A DNA stretch of 32,949 nt from an uncultured Gammaproteobacteria bacterium (GCA_913060565.1 CAJXRU010000034.1:1-32949); one strand, 5' to 3'; shown: positions 1-9,533, counted from the stretch's first letter. Notes: a model not told the origin generated them from the sequence alone. Program-made: numbers and translations.

Positions 1-51
1 ATACGAGATCATGCCTAGTCTCGTGGGCTCGGAGATGTGTATAAGAGACAG
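1..51. other. Illumina Nextera i7 adapter contamination (not genomic)
   Basis: Bases 1-9 match the end of the P7 oligo, 10-17 (CATGCCTA) match an 8-base Nextera i7 index, 18-32 match the Nextera read-2 primer part, and 33-51 match the 19-base Tn5 mosaic end finishing AGAGACAG. Genome sequence starts at 52. This is library adapter left on a contig end, and it supplies an artificial C-terminus to the adjoining reading frame. Confidence 0.98.
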
Positions 52-1352
52 TGTAGGAAGTGACTTGGACTGATGTTAATGGCTACCTTGAGCTTGTTGT
101 CAGGGTAGAAACTGCTGGCTAAATCATTACATTGCTGACAGGCCATGTGCATGATGTAACGGCCTAGTTTGTCGATGATGCCAATTTCTTCGGCTAACGC
201 GATAAAGTTAGAAGGGTCTACAATGCCATTGATTGGATGGTGCCAACGAAGTAGCGCTTCCATACCAATAAATTTCCCGTCTTTATCAACTTGAGGTTGG
301 TACTGTAAAAATAGTTCTTTGTTAGACAGCGCATCATGGAGTTCTTTAGATTGCTTGAGGCGTGTTTGGGCTTTTTGCTGCATTTCAGGTTGGAAGAATG
401 AGAAAAATCCCTGACCTTTTTCTTTAGCGTTATAGAGTGCAATGTCTGCTTGGCGCAATATGTCTTCTGATGATTGGCTACCGCCGTAGTTAAATACGGT
501 AATGCCGATACAGGCTGACAGGTTGAATTGGTGTTTGTCGACTTTCAGTTGGGCGGCGACTAGTTCGATAAGCGTGGTGGCGTTGTTGTAAGTTTGCAAT
601 GCCGCTGACTGTGGGTCATCGCGATTCATTGACATCACTAGTACGAATTCATCGCCACCTAAACGTCCTAAAAAGTCTTCGCTACGGTGATTAAATGCCA
701 ATCTATTACCAATAGATTTTATTACTTTGTCACCAATGGCGTGCCCTAGCGAATCGTTGACGGCTTTGAATTGATCTAAGTCGATAATGAACATGGCGTA
801 ATGATTTGGGTGTGCGCTGCTTCGCAATCGCTCATGCTCTAAATACTCTAATAATGCATAGCGGTTAGGTAATTCGGTTAGAGGATCGTGAAGCATTTGT
901 TTGTCGAGTTTGTTTTGTGCTTTTTCTCGCTCGGCAATTTCTTGTCGTAGTTGTTGGTTAACTTCGCTTAATTCGCTGGTGCGTTCGTCAACGAGTTTGC
1001 CCAGTTTGCTGTTGAGTTTGTTGATGTTCTTTTTGGCGATGGATAATTCAAATACTGCAGGTAGCCAGCGATGAAAACCAACGGCTAAAAATAATAATCC
1101 AATGAGAGAGCCGAAACCTTTTTCAATGACTGCTTCGGTTGGTGTATCGCCAATAAGTATGTATTGATTTAGTGAGGGGAAGTTATCTGTGATATCAATG
1201 AGAAAGCTAATGAAGAGAAGGATGAAGCCAACAATCAAGAATCGAGAACCAGGCTGTGATTCAACTTTATGCCTCATCATGGAATAATACAGTGTCCATA
1301 ATACGGCGAAAGCCGTTAAGGCGACTAACGATTCTAACAACAGCTCATTCAT
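52..1352 (-). CDS. Membrane-anchored GGDEF-EAL protein, 3' end missing at contig edge
   Basis: Putative c-di-GMP cyclase/phosphodiesterase. Hydrophobic segments lie at about residues 5-25, 38-54 and 79-97, followed by a charged coiled coil at 103-152. The GGDEF domain has an intact active site (G232-F236) and a product-inhibition I-site RxxD (R223-D226) five residues before it. An EAL domain begins near 340 and shows EALLRW (E365) and NISP (N427). The frame then enters adapter: the last 11 residues, CLLYTSPSPRD, and the stop at 15-17 come from Nextera sequence. The real gene therefore continues off the contig, and the rest of EAL (the TE, DDFG, KID and EGVE motifs) is not seen. The ATG at 1350-1352 has an AGGGA ribosome site. 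Synthase activity is likely; phosphodiesterase activity cannot be judged. Confidence 0.93.
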
Positions 1353-1934
1353 AAAGCGTTTCCCTGTGGCGAGTTCGCCGTGATGGGTTCAATTTTTCCA
1401 GTTGGATGAAGTGATTCAAGCACTATTGCTTGTGACTATTGAGATAGCGTAATTTGCTATAAATTGTTTTTAACAAACTCAATACACCCGAGGAACGAAA
1501 CTCATTCTAACGTGAAATTTTGTGAGCTATCAATAGGGTCTGTTGATCTTTGTGGTTCAGTTTTGTTCAATCTAAAAGGGTTTTGGGCACATGTTCATTG
1601 TTCCAGACTGAACATAAGCACCCACATCCCTGTGGGCGAGGCATGAGGATTGATGCTGGGTTTACCCCAGTGAATGACGAATAACGCCGCACAAAATACT
1701 TTTAGGTGAATCCTACGGACAGCATTTGTTTGTTATTTCTACGGCGTTATCGCCTATTCGTGTAGCCAGCTACACCACATAGGCTCTGCCTTGTAGAAAC
1801 CCCAAACAAATTGCTGCAAAAATGGACTTAAAAGTTCAACAGACCCTATGATAATTCGACTAAAACTAGTGTAAATTAGGCGCATGCCATAAAAGTGTCA
1901 TTTAAATATAACAATAACAAAGGTAATACTTTAT
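1353..1934. other. Gene-free stretch between the GGDEF-EAL gene and the acyltransferase gene
   Basis: About 580 bases with no credible gene. The centre (about 1533-1849) is a MITE-like element, listed separately. The left flank (1353-1532) should hold the promoter of the leftward GGDEF-EAL gene, but I cannot fix its boxes. The right flank (1850-1934) leads into the acyltransferase gene with an AAAGG ribosome site at 1919-1923. A 60-residue open frame across 1464-1646 runs into the repeat and has no ribosome site. Confidence 0.6.
1533..1849. mobile_element. MITE-like non-autonomous element with GGGTCTGTTGA terminal inverted repeats
   Basis: The left end at 1533 reads ATAGGGTCTGTTGA; the right end at 1836-1849 is its exact reverse complement. 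Similarity continues imperfectly inwards. Nested inverted repeats lie inside: TAACGCCG at 1682-1689 with CGGCGTTA at 1742-1749, and CAGCATTTGTTTG near 1720 with CAAACAAATTGCTG near 1804. No transposase is encoded. The flanks both show ATCA-like bases just outside the ends, but a target duplication is not certain. The length of about 317 bases fits a miniature element mobilised in trans. The family is not identified. Confidence 0.7.
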
Positions 1935-2495
1935 ATGTTTCAATCTGTTAGTAAATTTATATTGCGTGTACTAGGTTGGAAAATGGTTGGCCAACTGCCA
2001 AATGAGAAGAAATTTATAATCATTATTGGCCCTCATACCAGCAATTGGGATTTTATCTTGGGTATGGTTGTGAGAGGTGCAATGGGTGCAAACGTGAGAT
2101 TTTTGGCGAAGCATCAGTTGTTTAATGCACCCTACGGCTGGTTTTTCCGCTGGTTAGGTGGCAGCCCTGTTTATCGTCATAAGGATAATAACTTGGTTGA
2201 CCAAGTGGTGTCGATGTATGAAAACCACGATGAGTTCATTTTAGGAATTGCACCAGAGGGAACAAGAAGCGAGATTAAGCGATGGAAATCAGGGTTTTAT
2301 CACATTGCTTGTAAAGCGAATGTACCTATTGAAATGATTGGTTTTGATTTTAAATCTAAGGAAGTTCGTTTTCGCGAACCCTTTAGGCCAACCGGTGACA
2401 TCGATGTCGATTTTCCGGTGATATTAGACTATTTTCGCAGTATAGATGGTCGTCATCCAAAGAATATTCCGCATCATTTACCTGCTGAAAAGTAG
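1935..2495 (+). CDS. PlsC-family 1-acyl-glycerol-3-phosphate acyltransferase-like protein
   Basis: Small (186 aa) glycerolipid acyltransferase-fold protein. Acyltransferase motif I (HX4D) is HTSNWD, H34-D39, and the EGTR motif is E108-R111 in PEGTRS, so the catalytic His/Asp and the glycerophosphate-binding block are both present. It lacks a clear N-terminal membrane helix and is shorter than E. coli PlsC, matching the short lysophospholipid acyltransferase-like proteins of many gammaproteobacteria. The exact acceptor is unknown. The ATG has AAAGG about 11 bases upstream. It converges on ilvC, with a shared terminator hairpin after the stop. Confidence 0.88.
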   Translation: MFQSVSKFILRVLGWKMVGQLPNEKKFIIIIGPHTSNWDFILGMVVRGAMGANVRFLAKHQLFNAPYGWFFRWLGGSPVYRHKDNNLVDQVVSMYENHDEFILGIAPEGTRSEIKRWKSGFYHIACKANVPIEMIGFDFKSKEVRFREPFRPTGDIDVDFPVILDYFRSIDGRHPKNIPHHLPAEK

Positions 2496-2504
2496 CGCAA
2501 AATA

Positions 2505-2537
2505 AAAAGGGCTATCAAATGATAGCCCTTTTTTTGT
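2505..2537. terminator. Bidirectional rho-independent terminator between acyltransferase gene and ilvC
   Basis: A perfect 13-bp stem (2505-2517 with 2520-2532, core AAAAGGGCTATCA) has a tiny loop, an A-run on the left and a T-run on the right. It therefore terminates both converging genes. Confidence 0.9.
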
Positions 2538-2550
2538 TTAACGATACCGA

Positions 2551-4026
2551 CTAAACAATTTTCTTCATTGCTGACATATGACCACGTAACGTGTTACCAA
2601 TTTGTTCAACTGGGTGATTACGTAATTCACTGTTGATAGCGATTAATTGCGCGTTGTCTACGCCATTGCTTGTGCTGTCTAAACCACGACCGATAACGTC
2701 GGTGTCGATGCGCGTCATAAAGTCACGTAACATTGGCACACATGCATGGTTGTATAGGTAACAACCGTATTCTGCTGTGTCAGAAATTGTTGCGTTCATT
2801 TCGTAAAGTTTCTTACGCGCAATGGTGTTAGCGATTAACGGCGTTTCATGCAGTGATTCGTAATAAGCTGATTCTTCTTTGATGCCTGCTGCAACCATCG
2901 TTTCGAACGCTAGCTCAACACCGGCGCGAACCATCGCAACCATTAAAATACCGTGGTCAAAGAATTCTTGTTCGCTGATTTCTTGATCGCCTGCAGGCTG
3001 TTTTTCAAAGGCTGTTTCAGCCGTATCTGCACGCCAGCCTAGTAAGTTCTTGTCATCGTTAGCCCAATCTTCCATCATGCCTGATGAGAAAGCACCGCTC
3101 ATAATGTCATCCATGTGCTTGTTGTAAAGCGGACGCATGATTTGCTTAAGTTCTTCTGATAATTCAAACGCTTTTACTTTTGCAGGGTTAGATAGACGAT
3201 CTAACATGTTGGTTACGCCACCGTATTTAAGCGCTTCGGTAACAGTTTCCCAACCGTATTGAAGTAATTTAGAGGCGTAACCTGCGTCGATACCTTTCTC
3301 AACCATCTTTTCAAAACATAAGATTGAACCGGTTTGCAACATGCCACAAAGGATAGTTTGTTCGCCCATTAAGTCTGATTTAACTTCAGCGATAAACGAT
3401 GACATTAGAACACCAGCGCGATGACCACCAGTACCAGCAGCATAGGCTTTAGCGAGTGCCAGACCTTCGCCGCGTGGATCGTTGTCTTCATGAACTGCGA
3501 TAAGTGTTGGTACACCAAAGCCACGTTTGTATTCTTCACGTACTTCAGAGCCAGGACACTTAGGTGCTACCATGATTACAGTTAAATCATCACGAATCTG
3601 CATACCTTCTTCTACCACATTAAAACCGTGTGAGTAGGTTAGACAAGCGCCGTGCTTCATCATTGGCATAACGGCTTCGACAACCGCTGAATGTTGTTTG
3701 TCTGGTGTTAAGTTAAGTACTACGTCTGCATCTGGAATCAGTTCTTCGTAAGTGCCTACGGTAAAGCCGTTTTCAGTGGCGTTTTTCCATGATTGGCGTT
3801 TTTGTTCGATAGCTTCTGCACGTAATGTGTAAGAGATGTCTAAACCACTGTCACGTAGGTTTAAACCTTGGTTAAGACCTTGAGCACCACAACCAATAAT
3901 TACCATCTTTTTACCAACAAGCGCTTGTACGCCGTCGCTAAATTCGCTGATGTCCATAAAGTCACATTTAGCTAGTTGTGCTAACTGATCGCGTAATGAA
4001 AGGGTATTAAAGTAGTTCTGAGCCAT
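2551..4026 (-). CDS. ilvC: Ketol-acid reductoisomerase, class II (long form)
   Basis: Converts acetolactate or acetohydroxybutyrate to dihydroxy acids with NADPH and Mg2+, the second common step of valine and isoleucine synthesis. At 491 aa it is the long E. coli-type class II enzyme with duplicated C-terminal knotted domains. The Rossmann loop GCGAQG is at residues 45-50 in [13 protein letters not shown], and the sequence is collinear with E. coli IlvC throughout. It diverges from ilvY, as in enterics, so induction by IlvY with acetolactate or acetohydroxybutyrate is expected. It ends at the terminator shared with the acyltransferase gene. Confidence 0.98.
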   Translation of the reverse strand: MAQNYFNTLSLRDQLAQLAKCDFMDISEFSDGVQALVGKKMVIIGCGAQGLNQGLNLRDSGLDISYTLRAEAIEQKRQSWKNATENGFTVGTYEELIPDADVVLNLTPDKQHSAVVEAVMPMMKHGACLTYSHGFNVVEEGMQIRDDLTVIMVAPKCPGSEVREEYKRGFGVPTLIAVHEDNDPRGEGLALAKAYAAGTGGHRAGVLMSSFIAEVKSDLMGEQTILCGMLQTGSILCFEKMVEKGIDAGYASKLLQYGWETVTEALKYGGVTNMLDRLSNPAKVKAFELSEELKQIMRPLYNKHMDDIMSGAFSSGMMEDWANDDKNLLGWRADTAETAFEKQPAGDQEISEQEFFDHGILMVAMVRAGVELAFETMVAAGIKEESAYYESLHETPLIANTIARKKLYEMNATISDTAEYGCYLYNHACVPMLRDFMTRIDTDVIGRGLDSTSNGVDNAQLIAINSELRNHPVEQIGNTLRGHMSAMKKIV

Positions 4027-4161
4027 GATCGTTCCTGCTATAAATTGTTAGTGGGTCACCAAGTGACGATGGTTCAACATTAGCGCAACTATTCTCTTGC
4101 GTAAAATGATATATACGGGCTACAGTGTTGCAAATAGTGAAACATTACTTGTGGTCATTTG
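4027..4161. promoter_or_regulatory. ilvY-ilvC divergent promoter/operator region
   Basis: The 135-bp gap between divergent ilvC and ilvY. An inverted repeat (GCGCAA at 4083-4088, TTGCGT at 4097-4102) and a TTGCAA palindrome at 4128-4133 are plausible IlvY contacts. Reading leftwards, TTGCAA (4128-4133), a 16-bp spacer and TATCAT (4106-4111) could be the ilvC -35/-10. The regulatory role follows from the conserved ilvYC arrangement; the exact bases are inferred. Confidence 0.6.
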
Positions 4162-5052
4162 ATGGATAATAAACAACTAAAAATGTTCTTAGCACTGGCT
4201 GATAGCTTACACTTTGCTCAAGCGAGTGAGGCGTGTCATGTTAGCCCATCAACGTTAAGTCGTAATATTCAGCAGTTAGAACAACAACTTGGCGTTGTAT
4301 TGTTTGACCGAGACAATAGAACGGTGGCGTTAACGCGAGAGGGAAACCTATTCGTTCAATACGCTAAATCGTCACTGGCACAGTGGGATGTATTTAAACA
4401 ATCACTTGAGGGAGACAGTGAGGAGTTGCTTGGTGAGCTTAGTATTTATTGCTCTGTGACGGCGAGCCATAGTTTTTTGCATCAAATATTAGCCCGTTAT
4501 CGCCAGCAATATCCGAAAGTTGAAATAAAGCTGCGCACCGGTGATGTGGTGCAGTCAATTCCACGGGTGACTAATGAGCAAGAAGACATGGCGATTGCCG
4601 CTAAGCCTGATGTGCTCCCAAGTAATATGGCATTTCAAACCATTGGTGTGTCGCCATTGGTGTTTATTGCACCTGTTGATCGCTGTGAAGTGCAAGCGCA
4701 GGTTGATAGCGGTCAGTTTAAATGGAATAAACTGCCGCTTATTGTTCCTGAGCAGGGCATTGCGAGAAAACGATTAGATAAGTGGTTTAAACGTAAGAAT
4801 ATTAAGCCCAATATTTATTCTGAAGTGGCTGGCAATGAGGCTATTGTGAGCATGGTGAGTTTAGGGTTTGGTGTTGGTTTAGTGCCTAAAATTGTTTTGG
4901 ATAACAGCCCGTTAAAGGATTCAATTCAAATTATGGATGTATCGTCTGCGCTGGAGCCGTTTGAGGTGGTGATTTGTTGTCTTAAGAAACGTTTGAAGCA
5001 GCCATTGAATGAATCATTGTGGAAGTTAGCGAAAGAAGAGATTGAAAAATAA
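4162..5052 (+). CDS. ilvY: LysR-family activator of ilvC
   Basis: HTH-type transcriptional activator of ilvC responding to acetohydroxy acids. The N-terminal winged helix-turn-helix (residues 1-60) contains HVSPSTLSR. The effector domain follows, with family-typical stretches such as SVTASHSFL, EIKLRTGD and VSMVSLGFGVGLVP, clearly related to E. coli IlvY. A TTG at 4159 could add one residue, but ATG 4162 matches the IlvY N-terminus (MDxxxLKxFL). No strong ribosome site is seen. Its divergent position next to ilvC confirms the assignment. Confidence 0.95.
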   Translation: MDNKQLKMFLALADSLHFAQASEACHVSPSTLSRNIQQLEQQLGVVLFDRDNRTVALTREGNLFVQYAKSSLAQWDVFKQSLEGDSEELLGELSIYCSVTASHSFLHQILARYRQQYPKVEIKLRTGDVVQSIPRVTNEQEDMAIAAKPDVLPSNMAFQTIGVSPLVFIAPVDRCEVQAQVDSGQFKWNKLPLIVPEQGIARKRLDKWFKRKNIKPNIYSEVAGNEAIVSMVSLGFGVGLVPKIVLDNSPLKDSIQIMDVSSALEPFEVVICCLKKRLKQPLNESLWKLAKEEIEK

Positions 5053-5107
5053 CAAATTTGGGTTAGTTTAGTAGCTAACAGATTGAAGTGATTAAGGGAA
5101 AGCGCCA

Positions 5108-5368
5108 ATGAAAAAGCATAAGAATGAAGATAAATTACTCAAGCTTGCGATGCAATTGGGTCGGGCGTATGCCACTAAACGCGGTTATGGTGGTTTAGAT
5201 AAAGCAGAATCGAATAAAGATAAAGTAGAAGCAATTTATCGCCTGTTAGTGAACGATAAGTTGATTAGTCCGTTACCTGAAGATAAAGAAGACGGCCCTA
5301 ATTTAAAGCACCGTCTTGTATTATGGATTATTTCACAACTCCCTGAAAATCATGAGTTATTACAGTAA
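5108..5368 (+). CDS. Small conserved protein, DUF5062-like
   Basis: An 86-aa charged, probably helical soluble protein of unknown function, with no signal peptide or membrane segment. It resembles the small DUF5062 proteins of Vibrio and Alteromonadales (pattern GRAYATKRGYGG, then YRLLVNDKLISPLPEDKEDGPN). That family name is from memory and should be treated as probable. AAGGGA lies about 7 bases before the ATG. It follows ilvY by 55 bases on the same strand and overlaps the end of the converging thiolase-like gene by 9 bases. Confidence 0.8.
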   Translation: MKKHKNEDKLLKLAMQLGRAYATKRGYGGLDKAESNKDKVEAIYRLLVNDKLISPLPEDKEDGPNLKHRLVLWIISQLPENHELLQ

Positions 5369-6442
5369 CTCACTCTTTTTAAGAATCGCGACACCTTGGC
5401 GGTAACCCAAACCGCCATTGCCGTGTACTAAGCCATATTCTTTATCGCCTGCTAAGAGCTTTTCAGTCATGGTAATTAGTGCGTTGAGACTTGGTGCATT
5501 CCATGGTGCTCGCGCTAAATTCATGCCGCCAGTAACGGTGATTGAATAATCATTAAGTAATGGTGGAATATCAGCAACTGAGCTGACGATACCGCTACAA
5601 TGTAAAAATGCCATTGGCACGATGGGATAACAGGTGTATACCTCAAGTAGTGCATTTCCCTCTAAGAATTGTCGAGAAAAATTAACCTTTGCTTGATTAG
5701 ACGCTTGCTCGATAGCAGTGCTTAAGTGGTTGTATTGGCATATGGTTTTAAGGTCTTTAACTTCATTGTCAGTTGTGATTTGTTGGCAATTAACACCTGC
5801 AATTTCAATTGTTGATTCAAATGCTAATTGCTCAACGATGTCTTTACTACAAATGAGTAATTTACCCTCGAAGTCGATTAATGGATTGGCGCAATCAACC
5901 CCTCTAAATAATGGCGTTACATTATTAAACCATTGTTCTGACGGCAGTGAGAAATGTGCCTGCCGCTCATCAATATATTGTTGATAGGTCGTTTGGTAGT
6001 TTTCGAACAACGCAGATGCAATTGTTTTGAATTTATTTTCATTAAGCTGATGATTGTCGATGAACTCCATTGCTAAATCATTATAGAGGTCGGCAATTGT
6101 CGTTTCGTCGTTATAAACAGCCATTAGTTGATGACGCTCTTCTCTCGTATAACCTGTTTTAAGAGGTTCATCAGCTTGAATGACAACCGCGTGATTGCCT
6201 TGTTCTATGAGGTGATAAGCATATGCTAGCGCCATGATTGGCGCGCAACCGCTGCGAAAATGATTGTCTTTCTGCTTGCTAGTCCAAGGGGTTGAAAGTG
6301 GATCTATGGTCAGTGTAATTGGCGCGATAGAAATATTACTTAGTTGTTTGATTTTGTTATCTAAATCTTCTTTACCAGCGCTTTTTTTCTGATTGATACT
6401 GGCATAGCTCGCTACGATATGGGGTGAGTTATTATCAGACAT
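5360..6442 (-). CDS. Thiolase-superfamily protein, atypical
   Basis: A 360-aa thiolase-fold protein resembling non-canonical acetyl-CoA acetyltransferases. The putative nucleophile is C66 in SGCAPIMALAYAYHLIEQG, the usual helix after the active-site Cys. The C-terminal half has a GGMNLARAPWNAPSLNALI block followed by GLVHGNGGLGYRQGVAIL. Classical thiolases carry GHPxG and CxGGGxG there, so the usual second catalytic His and Cys are not in canonical form. Substrate is unknown; acyl-CoA binding and lipid-related metabolism are inferred from fold. AAAGGG precedes the ATG. No beta-oxidation partner adjoins it, unlike fadA. Confidence 0.7.
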   Translation of the reverse strand: MSDNNSPHIVASYASINQKKSAGKEDLDNKIKQLSNISIAPITLTIDPLSTPWTSKQKDNHFRSGCAPIMALAYAYHLIEQGNHAVVIQADEPLKTGYTREERHQLMAVYNDETTIADLYNDLAMEFIDNHQLNENKFKTIASALFENYQTTYQQYIDERQAHFSLPSEQWFNNVTPLFRGVDCANPLIDFEGKLLICSKDIVEQLAFESTIEIAGVNCQQITTDNEVKDLKTICQYNHLSTAIEQASNQAKVNFSRQFLEGNALLEVYTCYPIVPMAFLHCSGIVSSVADIPPLLNDYSITVTGGMNLARAPWNAPSLNALITMTEKLLAGDKEYGLVHGNGGLGYRQGVAILKKSELL

Positions 6443-6575
6443 GGTGTTTTCCCTTTGAATTCAAGCGATTTATCGTGCACTTCTTACACAAAAATTAGAT
6501 TTGTAGACTATATTTTAATTTCGGAAAACTCAATAAGTAGTCTAATCCTCATCAGTGAGGAAAGGAGTGACAGGG

Positions 6576-9533
6576 ATGAGCGTAAATATGCCAGCAAAGA
6601 TAGATGACAATCAAATTGTGCAGGATTTTTGTAAGATGCCACGTGAAGAATTTTTTGTTCACGCGTCGTCTTATCTTGCAAAATGCTTTGATGTTGAATG
6701 TGTAGTGATTGCAACCTTCGGCATTGTTTATAAACAGCATGTTAATGTGCAGGCTGCTTTTAGTAATCAAAAGCAGCTTTATGATGCGAATTATTGTATT
6801 GATAATAATACGGTCAACGACCTCTTAACGGGAAGTTCTGTCGATAAACTCTCTGAACCAAACTTGATTACTGTCAATGGGCAACAGTTTAATCATCATT
6901 TCATTATGCCAATTCTTAACGCTCGCCATAAAGTAATCGGCCATCTCGCGTTTATGAATTCAAAGGCAAAGTTTAGCTATGCCGCCCAGAGAACGGCAAT
7001 TAATGCAGCAACATTTAGACTGGCAAACGAGTTAGAGCGAGAGCAGCAGGCCACTAAAATTGACATGCTTAATCTCGGTCTTTCTCTACCAAAAGGTGAG
7101 CTCTATTTTAGTGAGCTTGTTAAGCTCATGACCCGTTATCTCAACGTTGATTATGCATTTATAGGTAGTGTGGTTGATCCTGATTTTGTAAATGTGAATA
7201 TTAAAGCGATGACTGAACGAGAATGTGAGTTATCACTCAATCAATATTGCTTGCCAATTTCTAATGTCCCACCAACGGTTCGCCAACCATATGTTTTGCA
7301 GATGCAACCAACAGAATTGCCATTAAGTGCTAAACAATCACAAATTGTCAGCTGTGTTATTGGTATCTATTTATTCGGAAAAAATAATCAAGTGATTGGT
7401 GTGTTAGGCGTAATGACTAAGACAGAAGTCGATCGCATTCAATCAGTTAAGTCGTTATTGGACAGCTTTTCATTAAGTGCGTCTCGCGAATTAGAGAATC
7501 AAACAACTCAGCGTCAACTTGATTACTACACTGGCATTTTAGAAGGAACGTCTGATTTACTGAGTTTTATTGATAAAAATTATAACTTTTGTGCCGTGAA
7601 TGATGCATATAAAAACAAATTTGGATTGCCAAAGGAGCATGTCATTCAACGACCTGTTGCCTTGTTACATGGTGAAAAGAATTTTGAAACCATTATCAAG
7701 CCAAGTTTAGATAAAGCCTTTGCAGGAATTATTGATAGTGTTGAGTTTGTTAGCCATGATTTACAAGGTAAAGAGATGGTATTGCACGCCAAACATCATC
7801 CTTATTATGATCAACAAGGTGAGATTGTCGGCGCTGTCATGTCTTGTCGTGACATGACTGATATGGAAAAAGGTGCGGTTATTCAACAGCCGAACGAGTC
7901 TTGGTTACAGGTTCTTTACGATCAAACACCTTCTATGTTTTTCACAGTAGATCAATCGTTTAATATAAATTCAGCGAATGCATTTGTGACTAAAAAACTT
8001 GGCTATAAAACGCAAGATTTAGTGAATAGCAAGCTTCATCAATTGTATTGTGAAGATGATAAAGAGCTGGTGGATCATTTTTTATCCGTTTGTTTTTCAC
8101 AGCCTGGTGAGCTTCACGAATGGGAAATGCGCGTAATAACGCAAGATGGTAATGTCATCTGGGTTAAGCAGTCTGCGCAAGTTGTTGAAATTGATAATGG
8201 ACAACCCCGTATTTTATTGGCGTCGGAAGATATTACGGAAAAACATCAGTATTCATTAGAGCTGTCCTATCAGGCGAGTCATGATTCATTAACAGGCTTA
8301 GTTAACCGCGTTGAATTTGAACGGTCGATGCACAAGCTCATTGATTTACCTGAAAGCCATGAACCCACTGAGCATGTCCTCTGTTACCTTGACCTTGATT
8401 TTTTTAAAATAGTTAATGATGAATGTGGTCATCCAGCTGGTGATGAATTATTAAAAAATATCGCCGAGTTATTGAAACTTGGTGTACGCCGAAATGATGT
8501 CATTTGTCGTATTGGTGGTGATGAGTTCACCATTATTATGGCAAACTGTAATCTCGAAAAAGGTGTTGAGATTGCACAAAATATTGCTGAAGCGGTTGCC
8601 GCTTACTCGTTTATCTGGAAAGGCGTTGAATATAAGGTTAGTGCGAGTATTGGCATAACCAAATTTACGCATAACAATCAAACCTATAAAGAAATACTAA
8701 CAGCGGCTGATGACGCTTGTTATTGCGCTAAAAAAGCAGGGCGAAATACGGTTTATCGCTATGACTGTGATTCTCATATGCTCAATGAAAAAGATATAGA
8801 GCTTAACGCGTTAAGAGAGTCTATTAACGAAGAACGATTCGAATTATATGCACAACCAGTGTTTAAGATAGCTGATAGAACCCGTGTTGTTAGTTACGAA
8901 TTTCTATTGCGATTGCGCCATCAAGGTGGGTTAATCACGGCGAGTCAGTTTCTACATTTAGCTCGTCGTTTCGATGCCTTGATGACTATCGACCGCTGGG
9001 TTGTTAGCCGTGCATTTTCATGGATAGCAATGAATCGTCAAACCCTTGAGGGAGTGCGCTGTAATATCAATTTATCGACTATTTCAGTGAGTAATGGTGA
9101 TTTCTTACAGTTTGTGGTGGCAAAATTTAAACAATATGAGATTGATGGCGCCAATATTAGTTTTGAGATAACTGAAATGTCAGCTAACGAAAACTTGCAG
9201 GGGGTAGTGAATTTTATGGCTGAACTCGCCAAATATAATACCCGCTTCACGCTTGATAACTTTGGCGGTGATGCATCTCTGTTAGGGCACATCAAGAGTT
9301 TACCAGTGGATATCGTTAAGATTGACGGTACCTTGGTCAGCTGCTTAGCTGATCAAGCCGTCAATAAAGCAACAGTACGTGCTATTAATGACATCGCCCA
9401 TGTTGTTGATAAGTCTACTGTGGCGACCTTTGTTGAAGACGAAGAGACCCTTAAATGTCTGCAAGAAATTGGCGTTGATTATGTGCAAGGAGACTGGCTT
9501 GGTGCGCCTCAACCTCTCGCCTTGATTCATTAG
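6576..9533 (+). CDS. GAF-GAF-PAS-PAS-GGDEF-EAL sensor protein
   Basis: A cytosolic c-di-GMP signalling protein of 985 aa. Two GAF-like sensory domains (about 15-150 and 165-305) are followed by PAS domains (about 325-435 and 450-560), GGDEF (about 570-735) and EAL (about 750-980). GGDEF is intact (647-651 in RIGGDEFTI) with I-site RRND just before it. The EAL signature is EFL (E775), with N832, E867, K915 and E954 present, but DDFG has become DNFG (D894, N895). Phosphodiesterase activity is therefore uncertain. The start is the ATG at 6576, eight bases after AAAGGAG; a GTG at 6555 lies upstream of that ribosome site and is unlikely. No membrane segment is seen. Confidence 0.9.
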   Translation: MSVNMPAKIDDNQIVQDFCKMPREEFFVHASSYLAKCFDVECVVIATFGIVYKQHVNVQAAFSNQKQLYDANYCIDNNTVNDLLTGSSVDKLSEPNLITVNGQQFNHHFIMPILNARHKVIGHLAFMNSKAKFSYAAQRTAINAATFRLANELEREQQATKIDMLNLGLSLPKGELYFSELVKLMTRYLNVDYAFIGSVVDPDFVNVNIKAMTERECELSLNQYCLPISNVPPTVRQPYVLQMQPTELPLSAKQSQIVSCVIGIYLFGKNNQVIGVLGVMTKTEVDRIQSVKSLLDSFSLSASRELENQTTQRQLDYYTGILEGTSDLLSFIDKNYNFCAVNDAYKNKFGLPKEHVIQRPVALLHGEKNFETIIKPSLDKAFAGIIDSVEFVSHDLQGKEMVLHAKHHPYYDQQGEIVGAVMSCRDMTDMEKGAVIQQPNESWLQVLYDQTPSMFFTVDQSFNINSANAFVTKKLGYKTQDLVNSKLHQLYCEDDKELVDHFLSVCFSQPGELHEWEMRVITQDGNVIWVKQSAQVVEIDNGQPRILLASEDITEKHQYSLELSYQASHDSLTGLVNRVEFERSMHKLIDLPESHEPTEHVLCYLDLDFFKIVNDECGHPAGDELLKNIAELLKLGVRRNDVICRIGGDEFTIIMANCNLEKGVEIAQNIAEAVAAYSFIWKGVEYKVSASIGITKFTHNNQTYKEILTAADDACYCAKKAGRNTVYRYDCDSHMLNEKDIELNALRESINEERFELYAQPVFKIADRTRVVSYEFLLRLRHQGGLITASQFLHLARRFDALMTIDRWVVSRAFSWIAMNRQTLEGVRCNINLSTISVSNGDFLQFVVAKFKQYEIDGANISFEITEMSANENLQGVVNFMAELAKYNTRFTLDNFGGDASLLGHIKSLPVDIVKIDGTLVSCLADQAVNKATVRAINDIAHVVDKSTVATFVEDEETLKCLQEIGVDYVQGDWLGAPQPLALIH

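Noticed and set aside
1464-1646. 60-codon open frame in the gap before the acyltransferase gene
   Set aside because: It runs into the MITE-like element, has no ribosome site and resembles no protein; a chance frame.
6555-6575. GTG start giving a 992-aa GGDEF-EAL protein
   Set aside because: The strong AAAGGAG ribosome site lies inside this extension and is correctly spaced for the ATG at 6576.
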